From positions 1,674,001 to 1,738,000 of the forward strand of contig JAVHNS010000007.1 in assembly GCA_036872755.1 (NCBI GenBank): 64,000 nt of DNA, given 5' to 3'. The stretch is from Orbilia blumenaviensis (lineage: Eukaryota > Ascomycota > Orbiliomycetes > Orbiliales > Orbiliaceae). Shown here piece after piece: positions 25,854 through 37,564 of this stretch (positions are counted from its first letter, which is position 1; each line of letters begins with the position of its first letter). The notes under the pieces were generated by a model. That model searched no databases. It was not told the origin of the DNA and saw nothing but the letters and a program-made list of their open reading frames with translations. Both the position numbers and the translations under genes were made by a program.

Positions 25854-26692
25854 TTAGAACTTGGAGAATTGCTTCGAGCCCTTGGCCTTCTTGCCCTGCA
25901 CTCGGAGGACGTTGAAGCGGACCTATAATCACATATAATATTAGTCATCATTTCATTTCCCATGGTTAGATGAATATAGGTTGTCATCTTCGTTTTTTTT
26001 TTTTTTTTGAGATTTTTTGATGTTGATGTAGAAATTAAAAAAAAGAACGTACAGTCTTGCTCAATGGCCTGCATTGTCCAATGGTAACATAGTCGCCATC
26101 CTCAACACGGAAAGCCGGCGAAACGTGGGCCGGTACGTTGTGATGCCTCTTCTCGTAACGGTTGTACTTGGGGATGAAGTGGAGGTATGGTCGACGGATG
26201 ACGAGGGATCGGTGCATCTTGGTGGAGATGACGGTTCCGGAGAGGATACGTCCACGGATGGAGATCTGGCCGGTGAAGGGGCACTTCTTGTCTATATTAT
26301 GTCGAAACGATTTCACGCCGGTCAGCCTCATGAGTTCCCTGCGAGTTCTGGTCTCCATATTCCCATATTTCCATCCAGATGTCTTGTTCGAATTTGTTGA
26401 ATTCTCCCTCCCTCATATCTTGTGTGCATCTCTCTATATCTCTTCCTTCTCTTTGCGTTTGGAGTTCCCCTTTTGATTTTCAAACTTGTCGCGGAATAAT
26501 AATAGTAATAGTCGTACCAATGTATCCACCCTCAATGGCGGTCTTTGGGGTCTTGAAGCCCAATCCAACGTTCTTGTACCATCTTCGACCCTTTCCTGCC
26601 TTCTTCTTCTGCGCAGATGCCTTGTGGGCGAGGAAGATATGTGGCTGCTTCTGGAACGCACGTTCCGACTGGACGGTTAATTCGGTGGCCAT
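25854..26692 (-). CDS. rps11: 40S ribosomal protein S11 (uS17)
   Basis: Three exons on the minus strand, 26692-26518, 26291-26053 and 25922-25854, giving 160 aa. This is a core small-subunit protein that binds 18S rRNA. The reading starts [19 protein letters not shown] and continues through RRWYKN(V)[30 protein letters not shown], the basic [24 protein letters not shown] and the invariant [14 protein letters not shown], ending QFSKF. It is near-identical in layout to yeast Rps11. The first intron (226 nt) splits the Asp codon of the YIDKKC motif. The promoter carries telobox-like motifs, listed separately. Confidence 0.98.
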
Positions 26693-27433
26693 GGTTGTAG
26701 TTTGGAGATGTCGACGAGGAGGGATCGAGGTCGTGTGTCGGGGAATCTGCGGTGTGGTCGGGAATTCTGGTTTGTCGATGGGTATTTTCGAGATGTTTGG
26801 CTTTGGCGAACAGTATAATTTTCCTTTGGCGGGAAAGGTGTTTTAGGGCTTAGGGTTATCCTCCCAATATGGTAATTTTGCTCAAGACAAACAGAAGATG
26901 TGGTTGATGTGTTGGTCAGAGGCTCGATGTGTTGATATCTCGCTTAGATATCCTCTTACAGACTAGCGCAAAATGCACCAAAATCTCGTAAACAAAACAA
27001 CAACAGAAAAAAGGCGCGTCTTCCCCCCAGCGCAAAAGACCGGCCTAAAATGTGTTGACAGGAGCAACCTCTGCAACCCTTCGCCTGAAGATCATCCCAC
27101 CGCTCCGTCATCAGTCCTGTGCTCTGCCTTCTTTTATCGTCTTTTATTCCCTTTGCCACTTCACAGGAGGGAACTATCGGGAGACTTCAACGATACCCCG
27201 CCTGAGCCGTGACTAATCGCTTTTGTTTTCCTGCTTTTGCTTCCCGAGGCGGATATAAACATCCCCATCTTGTCTTCCATTTCCTTGCCCCTGCAATGTT
27301 AGCTTGATCGTACAACTTCTAAATACTGTACCACACTGGACCTATTTTGCCAACAACTAAACAACATCAACCACCACCACCGCCCCCAAAACGAAGGGGG
27401 TTTTGAAAAACTTCACAATCCAATTACTTAACC
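26693..27433. promoter_or_regulatory. Divergent promoter region, RPS11 / SPC7
   Basis: A 741-bp region between two divergent genes. It contains the telobox pair near 26850. The SPC7 leader is rich in CAACCACC-type sequence at 27360-27380. No other gene or confident site is seen. Confidence 0.5.
26841..26858 (-). promoter_or_regulatory. Telobox-like tandem element (AACCCTAA plus GCCCTAA)
   Basis: Read toward RPS11, the minus strand gives TAACCCTAAGCCCTAAAA, two RCCCTAA cores in tandem about 150 bp before the start codon. Such motifs bind Tbf1-like factors in ribosomal protein promoters of many fungi. Use as a binding site here is inference from position and sequence. Confidence 0.5.
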
Positions 27434-30400
27434 ATGTCGGAACCAATATCCCGTAAACGGGGCTCCCGGAAGTCAATCGCCTTTGTACCGTCTTCATCGT
27501 TGTCGAAGCCTGCCACCGACGATAATAAGGAGAACGGTGGAGGAAGGACTGGCGCATCTAAGAAGTCGCGTTCAAAGTCCCTTGGACCCGGTGAGCTCCA
27601 GCGCGCCATCAATGAACAGAAACAACAAGAGAAGGTATAACTACCAATTCTGAATATAATGGAACGATGTTGTAGTGGAATATAAATGCTAAATGATGAT
27701 GGTGATGGTGATGATTAGGTTATTAAATCAATCCTTCAGCCGCCAATTCCAATATCTCCGCTGCAGCAGATTCCGTCATTCAATAGCAAAAGCAGCAAGC
27801 TTAAGGCGCTTGCCCCTCCAATCATGGTTCCATTGAAGACGGAGCTGGAACAGCAACAGGCTCGCCAACAGCGAGAGGCTCAACGGTCTGCCGCTCTTAG
27901 TCACAGGGAAAACCGTCGAAAGTCTCTGGGTGGCCGTCGTGTAAGCTTCAATCCTGAAGTTACAATGCACGTTTTGGAGGAGATGAGGATTTCGAATACA
28001 TCACCATCAACTGGAGCCAATAATACAAAAGCACCTGCTGCAAACCCTAGAGCGGCGGCACCAGCCCCGGTGAACAACGAAGTTGCCACATCTTCTGAGG
28101 CAGAGTCTAGCGATGTAGAACAGCCTTCAACCCCGGAGAAACAGGTGGAACACGATGTTCCAGAGCCAGAATCTGCGAGGTTGGAACACAAGAAGGAAAA
28201 CAGGAAGCCCATGACCCCGATGGCCAGGTTCGACCAGACGGAGGAGTTCACAGGGTCGCCCACGCCCAGCTCCGTTTTCTCATCTCCAGCCATGACGGAC
28301 GATGCAGAGAGCACATTGGCGCCTGAAGATAGTTCTGATGAGGATGATACTGGTTTAATCTCAGTTGTCTCCCCGTCGGTTACTGCTAGAACAGATGCTT
28401 CGGACGACGATAGCGATGATATGGATATCGTTGACGACAACGAAGTTACTGCGACTTTTAGACCCTGGATCGCCCGTGAACACAACCACCCACGACTTAG
28501 CCACCCGGAAACGAACTTCACATCCGCGCCAGCCCGGCCACAGGACTCGAACCCCGAAATGCCATTTTCGGGACGACGTCACGACCACCCAAGGCTTAGT
28601 TATCCCGAAACTGGCTTCTCGTCTGCCCCTCGTGCCGCGGAGCTTATGCGCCAGGATGACGATGATGAGGCTACAATGGAAATAACAAGGGTTGTTGGAG
28701 GAGGAGTTCTTACTAGCCCTTCTCCAGCTAGGGGGGATCGGGATCTTATGGACGACGATATGACAATGGACTTTACACAAGCCATTGGCCCTGGAATTTT
28801 GTCAAATCGAAGATTGTCGACCGTTAGTGAAGGTACCGACGACGGAGAGATGACAATGGAGATCACTAGGGCTATTGGGCCCGGGTTGCTCTCCGCTAGG
28901 ACACAGCCGATTACATATCCGAAGCTCCCACGGTTTAGCCCTGAAGATGATGACCAGACGATGGAACTTACGAGAGCTATTGGAGGGATTAAGTCTGTTG
29001 TTTCTCCGAGTCATGATGACGATGAGGATGATGAAGAGATGAGCATGGAATTGACAGTTGCTATCGGAGGAGTCCTCGCCAGCCGACGCCAGCCAGAGCC
29101 AGAAGATGAAAACACTACTAGAAGTATGGACATGGATATGACTGTGGCTATTGGTGGGATTATTGAACAAGCAAGATTGGAGCCTACTATGAGTATTCCT
29201 GAAGCTGAAGAGCCGCAAAGCCCGACGGCAGATTTGGCAGCTGTCACCATGCATGTGAATCCTTCTTTGTCGGCGCTGGTGGCTGAGGCCAGGGCCAGAT
29301 CTGCAAGTGTCACTAGCACCCCACCGGCTGCAGATACGCCGAAGAGGGGACGACCAAAAGGCTCTGCTACACCGCAGAAGGGTAAGGAGGCTACACCGAA
29401 GTCGCTAGGGAGATCTTTGAGATCAAGTGCTGCGACCCCACAGGGTGAACCCGCTGCCGAACCCGAGCCGGTGGCTGCGCCCGAACCTACTGCCCCAATT
29501 GAACCCGAAGTTTCGACTCCAAAGGCTGCTTCAAAAACCCCCAAAGCTGTCTCTGCAAAGAAAGCTACGCCTAAGCCGACGCCAAAGGTGGCTATTACGA
29601 CAACCCCAAAGATCACTCCAAAGACCGCAACTCCAAGACGTAGCCTCAGGACTCCGCAGCAAGGAACCCCAACCCCCAAAGCTACCACTCTTGCTGGTTC
29701 TGGCAAGGTTGCCGTTCTCGACCATGGCCTCTCCGCCAAACGACGCCTCGCCGGCGTAGTTTCCCCGGGCATCCATCTCACTAACATGAACATGAACATT
29801 CAGTCTCCAAGCGCACGAGGAGCCACCGGTGTCGGCATCTCTAAAGCCGGAATGGGATCTCCGTCCGTACGAAAGATCCTAAGTGCTAGGAAGCCGATTG
29901 CTAATGCGGAATTGGAGCCGTTTTCACCAGGTGTCCGACCACTTTCTCAGCTTCTTAAAGATTTGAAGGATGAGAAGAAGGAAGGTGCTGCTGCTGCCAT
30001 GTTTGGAAGTGATGAAGGTATCAAGGGTGCTAAGGGAATCAAGGAGATGTTGGAGAGGATGACGCCGAAGAAGACCATTGATATGATGTCCACTGGATCG
30101 GTGGGACGACCTAAGCGGTCGTTTGACGCCGTGAAGGGAGATCTGATGGCTGCAGCTGCAGGAGGCTCTAGCTTGGAAATTGGGCCATCTGGAAGCCCGG
30201 CACGAAAGAAGAGGAGGAGTTTGGAAGAACAGCCCGTTCCTGCTACTACTCCCGCTGTCGCCGAGAAACCTTCAGTCAGGTTTGAAGTTCAGGAAACGCC
30301 GAAGGAGAAGAAGGACGAGGATGTCTTCGGGCCTTCGAGAGCTATTAATACTCCTGCTAAGGCTGCACCACCACCACCACCTGTCCAAGCTGAGCCTGAA

Positions 30401-31983
30401 TCTGCGATGGATGTCGATAATGATGAGGAAGATGAAGTTAATGTACCAAATATGGCCATGAAGGACTTTTTGTCCATGATTGGCATCTCATTCTTGGATG
30501 GCATCACATCTACGAAGCATAGACGACAGACTGGCGCGATCCTAGGATTGGGGGTTGAGATGAACGATGAGGAGGTTTCTATCGGTGATCAAATCAATGG
30601 ACAGTTGACTATTCGGCCCTTTTTGGAGCTTTACGAGCATGTGAGTTTTTTTCAGGATATTACTGGAACAGGTTGAAAGAGGGATAGAGATGCTAATTTA
30701 TTGTGATATAGCTACAACGAGAACTCAAACGCTCAAACAAAGAGGGCAAAGAAATGTTCAAGCAGATCGAGAAGATGGTACTCGAAGAGAACCCACGGTT
30801 GTTCCGAGAGTATCTACTTGCACCACCAGATGTTAGGGCGGTGATGGATTTGCAGTTCAAGAATATTAAGAGCAGTTCTAGGTTAGAGGCTAGGGGGGAT
30901 TGGTATACATGGCGTCAGGGCCTTCAGGAGACCATTAAAGCGAAAGCACGTGAGAATTTGGAGAATTTGAAAGTTGATGAGGGAAATTTGAAGAAGTGGA
31001 GGGAGATTGTGGATAAGTTGAGCCCCGGGTTGGATGGAAAGAAGAAAGAGTTGGAAGAGAAGCTTGAAGTGTTGAAAGTTAGGAAGGAGGAGATTGAAGG
31101 GTGCGATCCTAAAGAGCTGGAGGTGAAGAGGGAGGCACTTAGCAGTGCGAAGAAGAGGTTGGAAGAAAAGAAGAAGGAGCTGGAGAGGTTGAATAGTGTC
31201 GGGGAGGAGCTTGAAGGGGAGGTTAAAGGGCGAGAGGAACGGAGAGAGAGGTGTTTGAGCGCTATTGAAAGTGCGGAGAGAGTCGCAGAAGCGAACAAGG
31301 GATATACGGAAGAGGAAGTTGTTGGGAGCATTGGTGAGTTTTGCTATTCTACTATTAAGACATAATGTGAGATCTCGCTGACTTTGGTGGTTTTAGATCG
31401 TGTTCGTCAGCTCGAAGAAAAGACGGGTTGGACGCTGAAGAAAGCTGAAGGCCCCTCTTTCCTTGAAATGGCTTACAAGAACGTCCTCGGAGTCAGATTT
31501 GATGCTCAGCGACCGGATAACGAGAAGTCACCCGTTGAACTGACTTTGTTGAACACGCCTGCTCCGACAACTCAGCAGAAGTTCTTCATCGAGGCCATTC
31601 AAACGTCAGCCCGAAATGGAGGTTTCAAAAAATTCAAGGATTTATTGAAACATATCTCTAAACGATGGGATAGAGCTTCTAATTTGTTGGAGGAGATATC
31701 AAAGGTTGCGGGACCGTATCCTAACAATATCAGTTTTGAAAACGGAGGGATGGTGTTTATGGCTGATATGTTAGTTATGGAGAGGAAAGCAAAAGTTAGA
31801 GTTAGGTTCTTGGTTCCAGGGGATGATATTTTGAAGGGAGTTGGAATTAGAGCTGAGGCTGTCTATGGGGAAGGTATGAGTGGGTGGAAGTTGGATGAGT
31901 ATCTGGAGAGGGTTGTTTGCGGTGAGGGGATGGGGTGGCGTGAGGCTATGGGGAGTTTAGGGAGGCAGTTGAGCGGGAAGTGA
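27434..31983 (+). CDS. spc7: Kinetochore scaffold Spc7 (KNL1/Spc105)
   Basis: Four exons: 27434-27634, 27719-30640, 30712-31333 and 31397-31983, giving 1443 aa. Spc7 is the outer-kinetochore scaffold of the KMN network that recruits Bub3-Bub1 and PP1. An SILQ variant of the (S/G)ILK motif lies at about 71-74 and a canonical RVSF PP1-docking site at 141-144. Six MELT-type motifs follow, each with an xAIG(G/P) tail or close variant: Thr near 390, 420, 450, 485, 513 and 542. A KRGRPKG AT-hook-like motif sits near 609-615. From about 978 the Spc7 domain begins (AMKDFLSMIGISFLDG), then a long coiled coil (about 1055-1245, Lys/Glu/Leu-rich) and a C-terminal RWD-like region. All exon junctions are in phase; the third intron interrupts between the coiled coil and the RWD part. 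MELT threonines are expected Mps1 targets by family. Confidence 0.93.
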
Positions 31984-34900
31984 TTTCTTCCAACGTCATT
32001 ATTGCTGCTATTCCTGCTGTTGCCCCTACTACTCGAGCGGTCTCTTTTTTTTGGATATTTGGTTTTCCATAGTTCTTTTTTTGGTTGTTTCCGGCTTGAC
32101 TTGGTCTGGGATTGATTACGACAGGCGAATGGGGCGTTTTCTCTACTAAATCGATTGTGCCTTTTACAGTCGTCAATTATTTCTTCCTTATCGTTTCCTT
32201 TCTTACTTTTTCTTCAACAGCAATATGCTAGTTTACAGCTTTTGAAGCGGGTGTGGTTTTCTCTATATCTTTTTATTTTATTATTTTTTTCGTATATCAT
32301 TGTCTCGTTCTATGACGAGATTTAGTAGTATATTATTCCTTTTGGATGCTACCCTATAACGTGTTTATGTCTTTGCTTTGTGAACCCCGAAGTCTCCATC
32401 CGAATCTATAGATGATATAATTTTGATTCAGGTTCACAGAAGGCCAACCAACCAGCCAGGCTAAGCTAAGCAATTGCAAAAGCTTTTTTCTAGGTAGGAA
32501 AAATGAACGCGCAACCCTTGAAGATCGAATCGCAATACCACTAGTCAGTTGCGCAGCAATTCCAATTTTGATTCAGATTGCCGCGGGAAAGAAAACATGA
32601 GGCAGTGCTTTCTACTGTACTATTACCATAGCCATACCCTTTTCCCGCGGTCGGCAAGGTTGACTGATCTCATTCTGATTCTGTCCATTGACATGCCCTG
32701 TTAACATTTTCTGGCTTCTTTTTCTTTTCTAAATGTTGTGCGCGCGATTCGGAGCCTTAAAATTGGAACGCGGGCACTAAGATTGGATTGACGGATTGAT
32801 TGGTTGGTGATTACTTTCTTGATGCGGTATTCGCACCTTTTGACGTGATGGGAGAGAGAGAATTCGGCTTCTGCGCCGCGGGGAGTACGTAATTCTTGGA
32901 AGCCGTTTATCACCTTCCTTTACTTCCTTCATTCTTGTACTTTCCTTTCCCGCCCTCTCTCAAGAAGAAAAGATTTTTTAAGCGGATGTTTCACATACAG
33001 ATTGAGGACAGTACTGCGGAGTCTGCGAACTGAGTGTTTGAGGTGAATTCGTCACAGAACACCAGCAAAACAAGCGGAAAGAGGAAAGCAGGGAGAAAAA
33101 AAGGAAACAGGCTGATGCTACGTTGTGATCAATTTTTAGACATCTATATGCATAGCCTTTTTTTACTTTCTTTCTTGAATTTCTCTTGTAACCGCAATTC
33201 TTTTCCGGGTTGTAAAATTGAGTGAGTGACTGAGAGAATTCAAGAAGATCTCAATAATGAACTCGAGTCGAGTCGACGAGCATGCATGTTTATTTTTGTT
33301 TTTGTTTTCCTTTAGTTAATTCGATTGTGTTATTTTTTTGATTTTTCATTTTCGGGTAATGAACCGAAAGGTCAGAAGAGCTTAAGGGTGTATTCCGTCG
33401 GAGGGGTTTTAGCTAGGTCCCTGGACAGTGAGCGGTCTATCCCGTGTTAAGGTTGCACATGCATGCAAGCAAACCGAAAGGACTATGGAGGGACGGGTAG
33501 GTCCAGTAAGTAGGAACTCGATAAAAAAACAGCCTCGCGGATGTGAGCAGGAGCAGGAGCAGATGATGTGCGGAAGGCTCGAAGAAGGGAGGGTTGTACA
33601 GGTATGCATGTCAGTATAATTCACACGTCTGGACTCAAGTCTGAGAGGGAATTACTTGAATCCAATCCTAGGATTCTATGTATGAGAGTCGCACGAGGTG
33701 ATAAGATACATATCAACCTCTGAAGCCTCACAGGAATGACTATAATGACTGTTAGTACCATAATGTTTCAGCCCTGACGGTTATATTGCAATATCCCAGC
33801 TGGTTGAGGTTGAGAGAAAATTCAAACTGAAGGTTATCCCGAGAACAGGTGTGAATTCACAGTCTGACTTAGTTGAAAGTTGCATGCCTAGTGTATAGAT
33901 TCTCAAGTGCTAGTTAATGTCTCTTCAGTTCTGCTTCAACGACTACTACTAAGCTTACATCCCAAGACCCTCGGCCAGTCGTATTTTGTTTTCTGCCGTA
34001 TGTAAGCATGAATTAGGGTATGAACGACGGCGGGGGAAAGTTCGGACTAAACTCTATATGCACAGCTGCACTAGTGTCCTTCTATTTTTTCGTCCAGGGT
34101 AGCTCCTCTTCCATGCATATACACCTGTAAACTTGGCTTCTTCTTCCTCTTTTTTTGAAGCTCGTAGGAACGATCCCCGCTGTTTGGGCCAAACGATTCG
34201 ACGGCTCGTATATTGTCAGAGACGCGAGCATGAAAGATCTAATCAGCCGCATTCTGGGCACCGTGCTGCACTGTGCCATATCTCCACCCGTCTATCTACA
34301 TAATGCAGAATAGTCTACAAATAAGTAGAGACGGGATAAAAAAGTGACAAATAGTAAGCATGCCAAGCTGGACCTTGTGGTCGATGCACCACCTTTTCTG
34401 TTTCTGTGTAAGTAACTTAAGTAGGTGAAGTCCATGTTCGGTACATAACTCAAACTACTACTACCTGTGTCTGTCTGATCCTGCGAGGCCAAGAATTCGT
34501 TCGTCTAACAGACAGACCATGTCGCGACGATCCCTGCGCCTGCATTGGGGACTTTTTTTCCCTTTGACCCATGGCGGTGGATATGCAATACCGTGTGTAG
34601 GGAGCATCAATTGTTGGATGGACGTTCTTGTGGGTGGCTCAGCCCCATTACGCAGGCCACAATCCAAGGTCCCATAATTTTTCCCGGGGGCAAAGCTTGC
34701 AACTATTATTAGCAGAACCTTCCTGCCTTTCTGCTTTCTTGTGCTGTCTTGGCCGGAGGCATGCTTTTTTCTGAAGGAGCGAATGTAACGGGTACTTCCT
34801 GAGACTGTGCTTTTTTGGCAGCGGGGAAGGTGCCGAGTACGCTGTGTTCGGCGTGAGGCTGACAAAATCTTGGCCTTCTTCTTCTCCCCGCCGGGGAGGG

Positions 34901-35352
34901 GGGCAAGGCCATGGTGGAGCTAACTCGAGGTTGATATTGCATGGGACTGTCAACCGACAGGGCTCGTAGCTTTAACTGACACGCCGGCTGTGCGAGCTGA
35001 ATTGATCGATCGAAAGGCTTGAGGATGTTGAGGTTTATATAAGCTGCTGGTCCACCTGTCCTGCATGACTCCTTTCCTTTCGTTCCCATTCTATCTTTTA
35101 TAAATATACCATCGAGTATCTCCGTCTTATCAGTATCCGCTTTCCCGTGAAAGTATCTGCTTTTTTTTTAGTTCCGAAAAAAGTGTAGATACCTGATTGA
35201 GGTTGTAGACAGATTTGTGTGTGTGTGCGAGAGACGACGCTTCAACACCACACCTTTTCCCCCCCAACCTCCTCCTCTTCCTCCTCTTCCTACACCCCAC
35301 CAATCATCACCAACTTCAATAGTAGGTTCATAAAAAAAAAAACAAAGCAATA
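31984..35352. other. Long intergenic region without supported gene
   Basis: A 3.4-kb gap between SPC7 and the SUR7/PalI gene. It contains pyrimidine-rich stretches and short frames on both strands (e.g. 33034-33225, 34461-34953) with no recognisable domain and no consistent splice extension. TTTATATAAG near 35034 is a possible TATA element for the following gene, about 310 bp before its start. An unspliced noncoding RNA cannot be excluded. Confidence 0.55.
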
Positions 35353-36333
35353 ATGGGTAGAGCCGCTCGCGCCGTTTGCGTGTCTTTCCCGCTGCTGGCG
35401 ACCGCTGCCACAATCGCCTTAATCGTAATTTCCGTTTTCATTGGACAGACCAATGTCAATAATGCTTTCCTCAACCGCTTCTATTTCCTCCGTCTCGACA
35501 CCCGATATATCGATGCTCCCAATGAGCTTGGAGATATCCCCGGACAGCTCGATGACATCATCCGTGATGCTGTAGGCATCAATTTGACCATCCAGAACAC
35601 CGCCAATCTCATCGGTGTTTCTGATTTCTACCAAGCCGGTCTCTTCAACTACTGCTCTGGTACCTACGATAATGTCACCGGTTCCTGGGACGTCAAGAAC
35701 TGCTCTTCTCCATCCAGCTCCTTCGTCTTCAACATCATCGATATTATCAATCAGGAAGCTGACAACGGCAGGAATCTCACATTCCCAACCCAAGTCAACG
35801 ACTTCTTCAAGGCCGTTTCAGCCTTGACCCGCGCTCAGTTCATCTGCTTCATTTTCGGTATCGGTGCAACCGGTCTTGAATTCATCCTTGGTTGGTTCGG
35901 ATTCCTCTCCCGCTGGGGTTCTTGTGTCACCACCTTCGTCGCCGTCTTTGCTTTCTGGGCTCTCGTCGCTGCCTCAACCATCAACATCGCCCTCTACCTC
36001 ACTCTCTCCAAGACCTTCGATGCAACCTTCAACACCTTCGGTGTCCGAGGTACTATCAACAGAGAAACATACACTATAATGTTTATCGGTGTCGCTGTTT
36101 CCTTCGCAGCCATGTTGTTCTGGACATTCTCCACCTGCTGCTGCAGTGGACGTCGCGACAAGATCTTGATGGTTGAGAGAGTCCGCAGCGCCAGCCCCGT
36201 TAAGGGTTACGAAAGGGTTACCTCCCCATACGTTGGTGGTGGTGGTCCAGCCCCGGCTCCACATCAGCAATACGGACAGACGGAATATAAGACTGGAGGT
36301 GCTTATGAGCCTTTGAGACATACTCAGGTCTAA
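35353..36333 (+). CDS. SUR7/PalI family four-TM plasma membrane protein
   Basis: Single exon, 326 aa. The first hydrophobic helix is at about 12-32 after a basic start. It is followed by an extracellular loop of about 120 residues with two Cys and several N-glycosylation sequons (e.g. NLT, NVT). Three more helices lie at about 159-181, 190-216 and 238-260, with FGIGATGLEF and RWGSCVTTFVAVFAFW between them. A Cys cluster (CCCSGRR) ends the last helix and a 60-residue Pro/Gly/Tyr-rich cytosolic tail follows. This is the SUR7/PalI layout; members act in eisosome/cortical patches or ambient-pH sensing. Which of the two roles applies is not decidable here. The ATG directly precedes TM1 and follows an A-rich leader. 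Confidence 0.8.
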   Translation: MGRAARAVCVSFPLLATAATIALIVISVFIGQTNVNNAFLNRFYFLRLDTRYIDAPNELGDIPGQLDDIIRDAVGINLTIQNTANLIGVSDFYQAGLFNYCSGTYDNVTGSWDVKNCSSPSSSFVFNIIDIINQEADNGRNLTFPTQVNDFFKAVSALTRAQFICFIFGIGATGLEFILGWFGFLSRWGSCVTTFVAVFAFWALVAASTINIALYLTLSKTFDATFNTFGVRGTINRETYTIMFIGVAVSFAAMLFWTFSTCCCSGRRDKILMVERVRSASPVKGYERVTSPYVGGGGPAPAPHQQYGQTEYKTGGAYEPLRHTQV

Positions 36334-37564
36334 ATTTAATAAAAAATTAATAAATCTATACCTTCATAGAGGAAAATGGGGAAGAAGTACAAAGGAGGTA
36401 TAATGGTAATCATAATATACCATGCATTGAAAGAATAAGAAGAGGTTGCAACGGCAGTTTTTTTTTTTACTATTTTCTTACGATCACTTTTTGATTCATC
36501 ATCATCAGCCTTTCTTTCGCTTCTTTTACTTTGGGATCATGGGTTTTGTTCCTTTTTTTTTTTTTTGGAGAAGGTGGTTTTTCCTTATAACATAGGGCGT
36601 TATAGAGGCGTCTGCATTCTGTCTGTTTCTTGCAATTTTTCCTTTATGTCTTCTTTCCTTACTGACGAACTACTCAAAACCAACTGTTATGAACTCTCTT
36701 TATATACCCAGACCCAGCTATTTTCTAAATTTTAAATTTTAAATTTTTTTCTTTACATTTTTTCTTTACATTTTTTTCATTTATATGGTTTGCTATACTA
36801 GGGAATGCCTATGATCTTTATATATGATGGCCTTCGAATCTAAGAAAAGTATCCTTCCAAAAAACCAACGTCTATATCGCGCTGTTTTAGGGAATCGTAA
36901 TCGTAGATGATGTGAAAGCAGATGAAGTGAAGTGAAGTGAAGATTTTGACCGCCATTCTAGCTAGCTAGTATTTATATACAATAGGCCCCATGCCGTGCC
37001 ATGTGTGCCGGCCGCCACGCAGGGTTCTCTAACAAATATGTGTCCGCCATGTCCCCAACATGCTTCCAACATGCTTCCAACATTTGCCTCTCCGGCAGGC
37101 TTCCCTGAAGCATGACAAATATATGTATATGACATGCGTGTATACAGTGTATGTGAGCCAAGGAACCAACAAAAAAGGAAAAGAAGGAAAATATGATAGT
37201 ATATATACAAATTTTAAAATAAGGTAAGGGTATAAAAAAAAAGACATCATCGCCGCTTCTTTGCCCTTTTCTCGTTTCGTTTCCAACTTTTTTCGTGGAA
37301 TATGATACAGGTGCTATGGAAAATATATTATGAGACTGATACATATACAATGAAGGGAAGTGAAGGAGTAGGGGGTTGAGGGAGCAAAATGAAACTATAG
37401 TCTATAATATACGCAGCTCTATTATATCAGTCCTTCTCTTTTTTATATAAATATGCCAATGCACATCCCTATTGAAGGGGAGGAGTTTGTGTATACTTCT
37501 CTCTGCGGGTCTTCTTATGCTTTCTTCAGGCGGGAGTCATTAAAGGTGAGAACCTTTCTCAAAA
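36334..37564. other. Convergent 3' intergenic region
   Basis: A 1.2-kb A/T-rich region between the 3' ends of the SUR7/PalI gene and MEF1. It has T runs, a triple AAATTTT motif near 36730 and a GTGAA repeat near 36925-36945. The short minus-strand frames at 36962-37350 overlap in all three frames and show no domain. No gene is supported. Confidence 0.6.

Noticed and set aside
29011..29799. 262-codon minus-strand open frame
   Set aside because: Antisense shadow of the low-complexity SPC7 region, with Gly/Val/Phe composition from repeats.
36962..37350. Overlapping minus-strand frames with a hydrophobic run
   Set aside because: All three frames are open in the same A/T-rich stretch; typical of chance.
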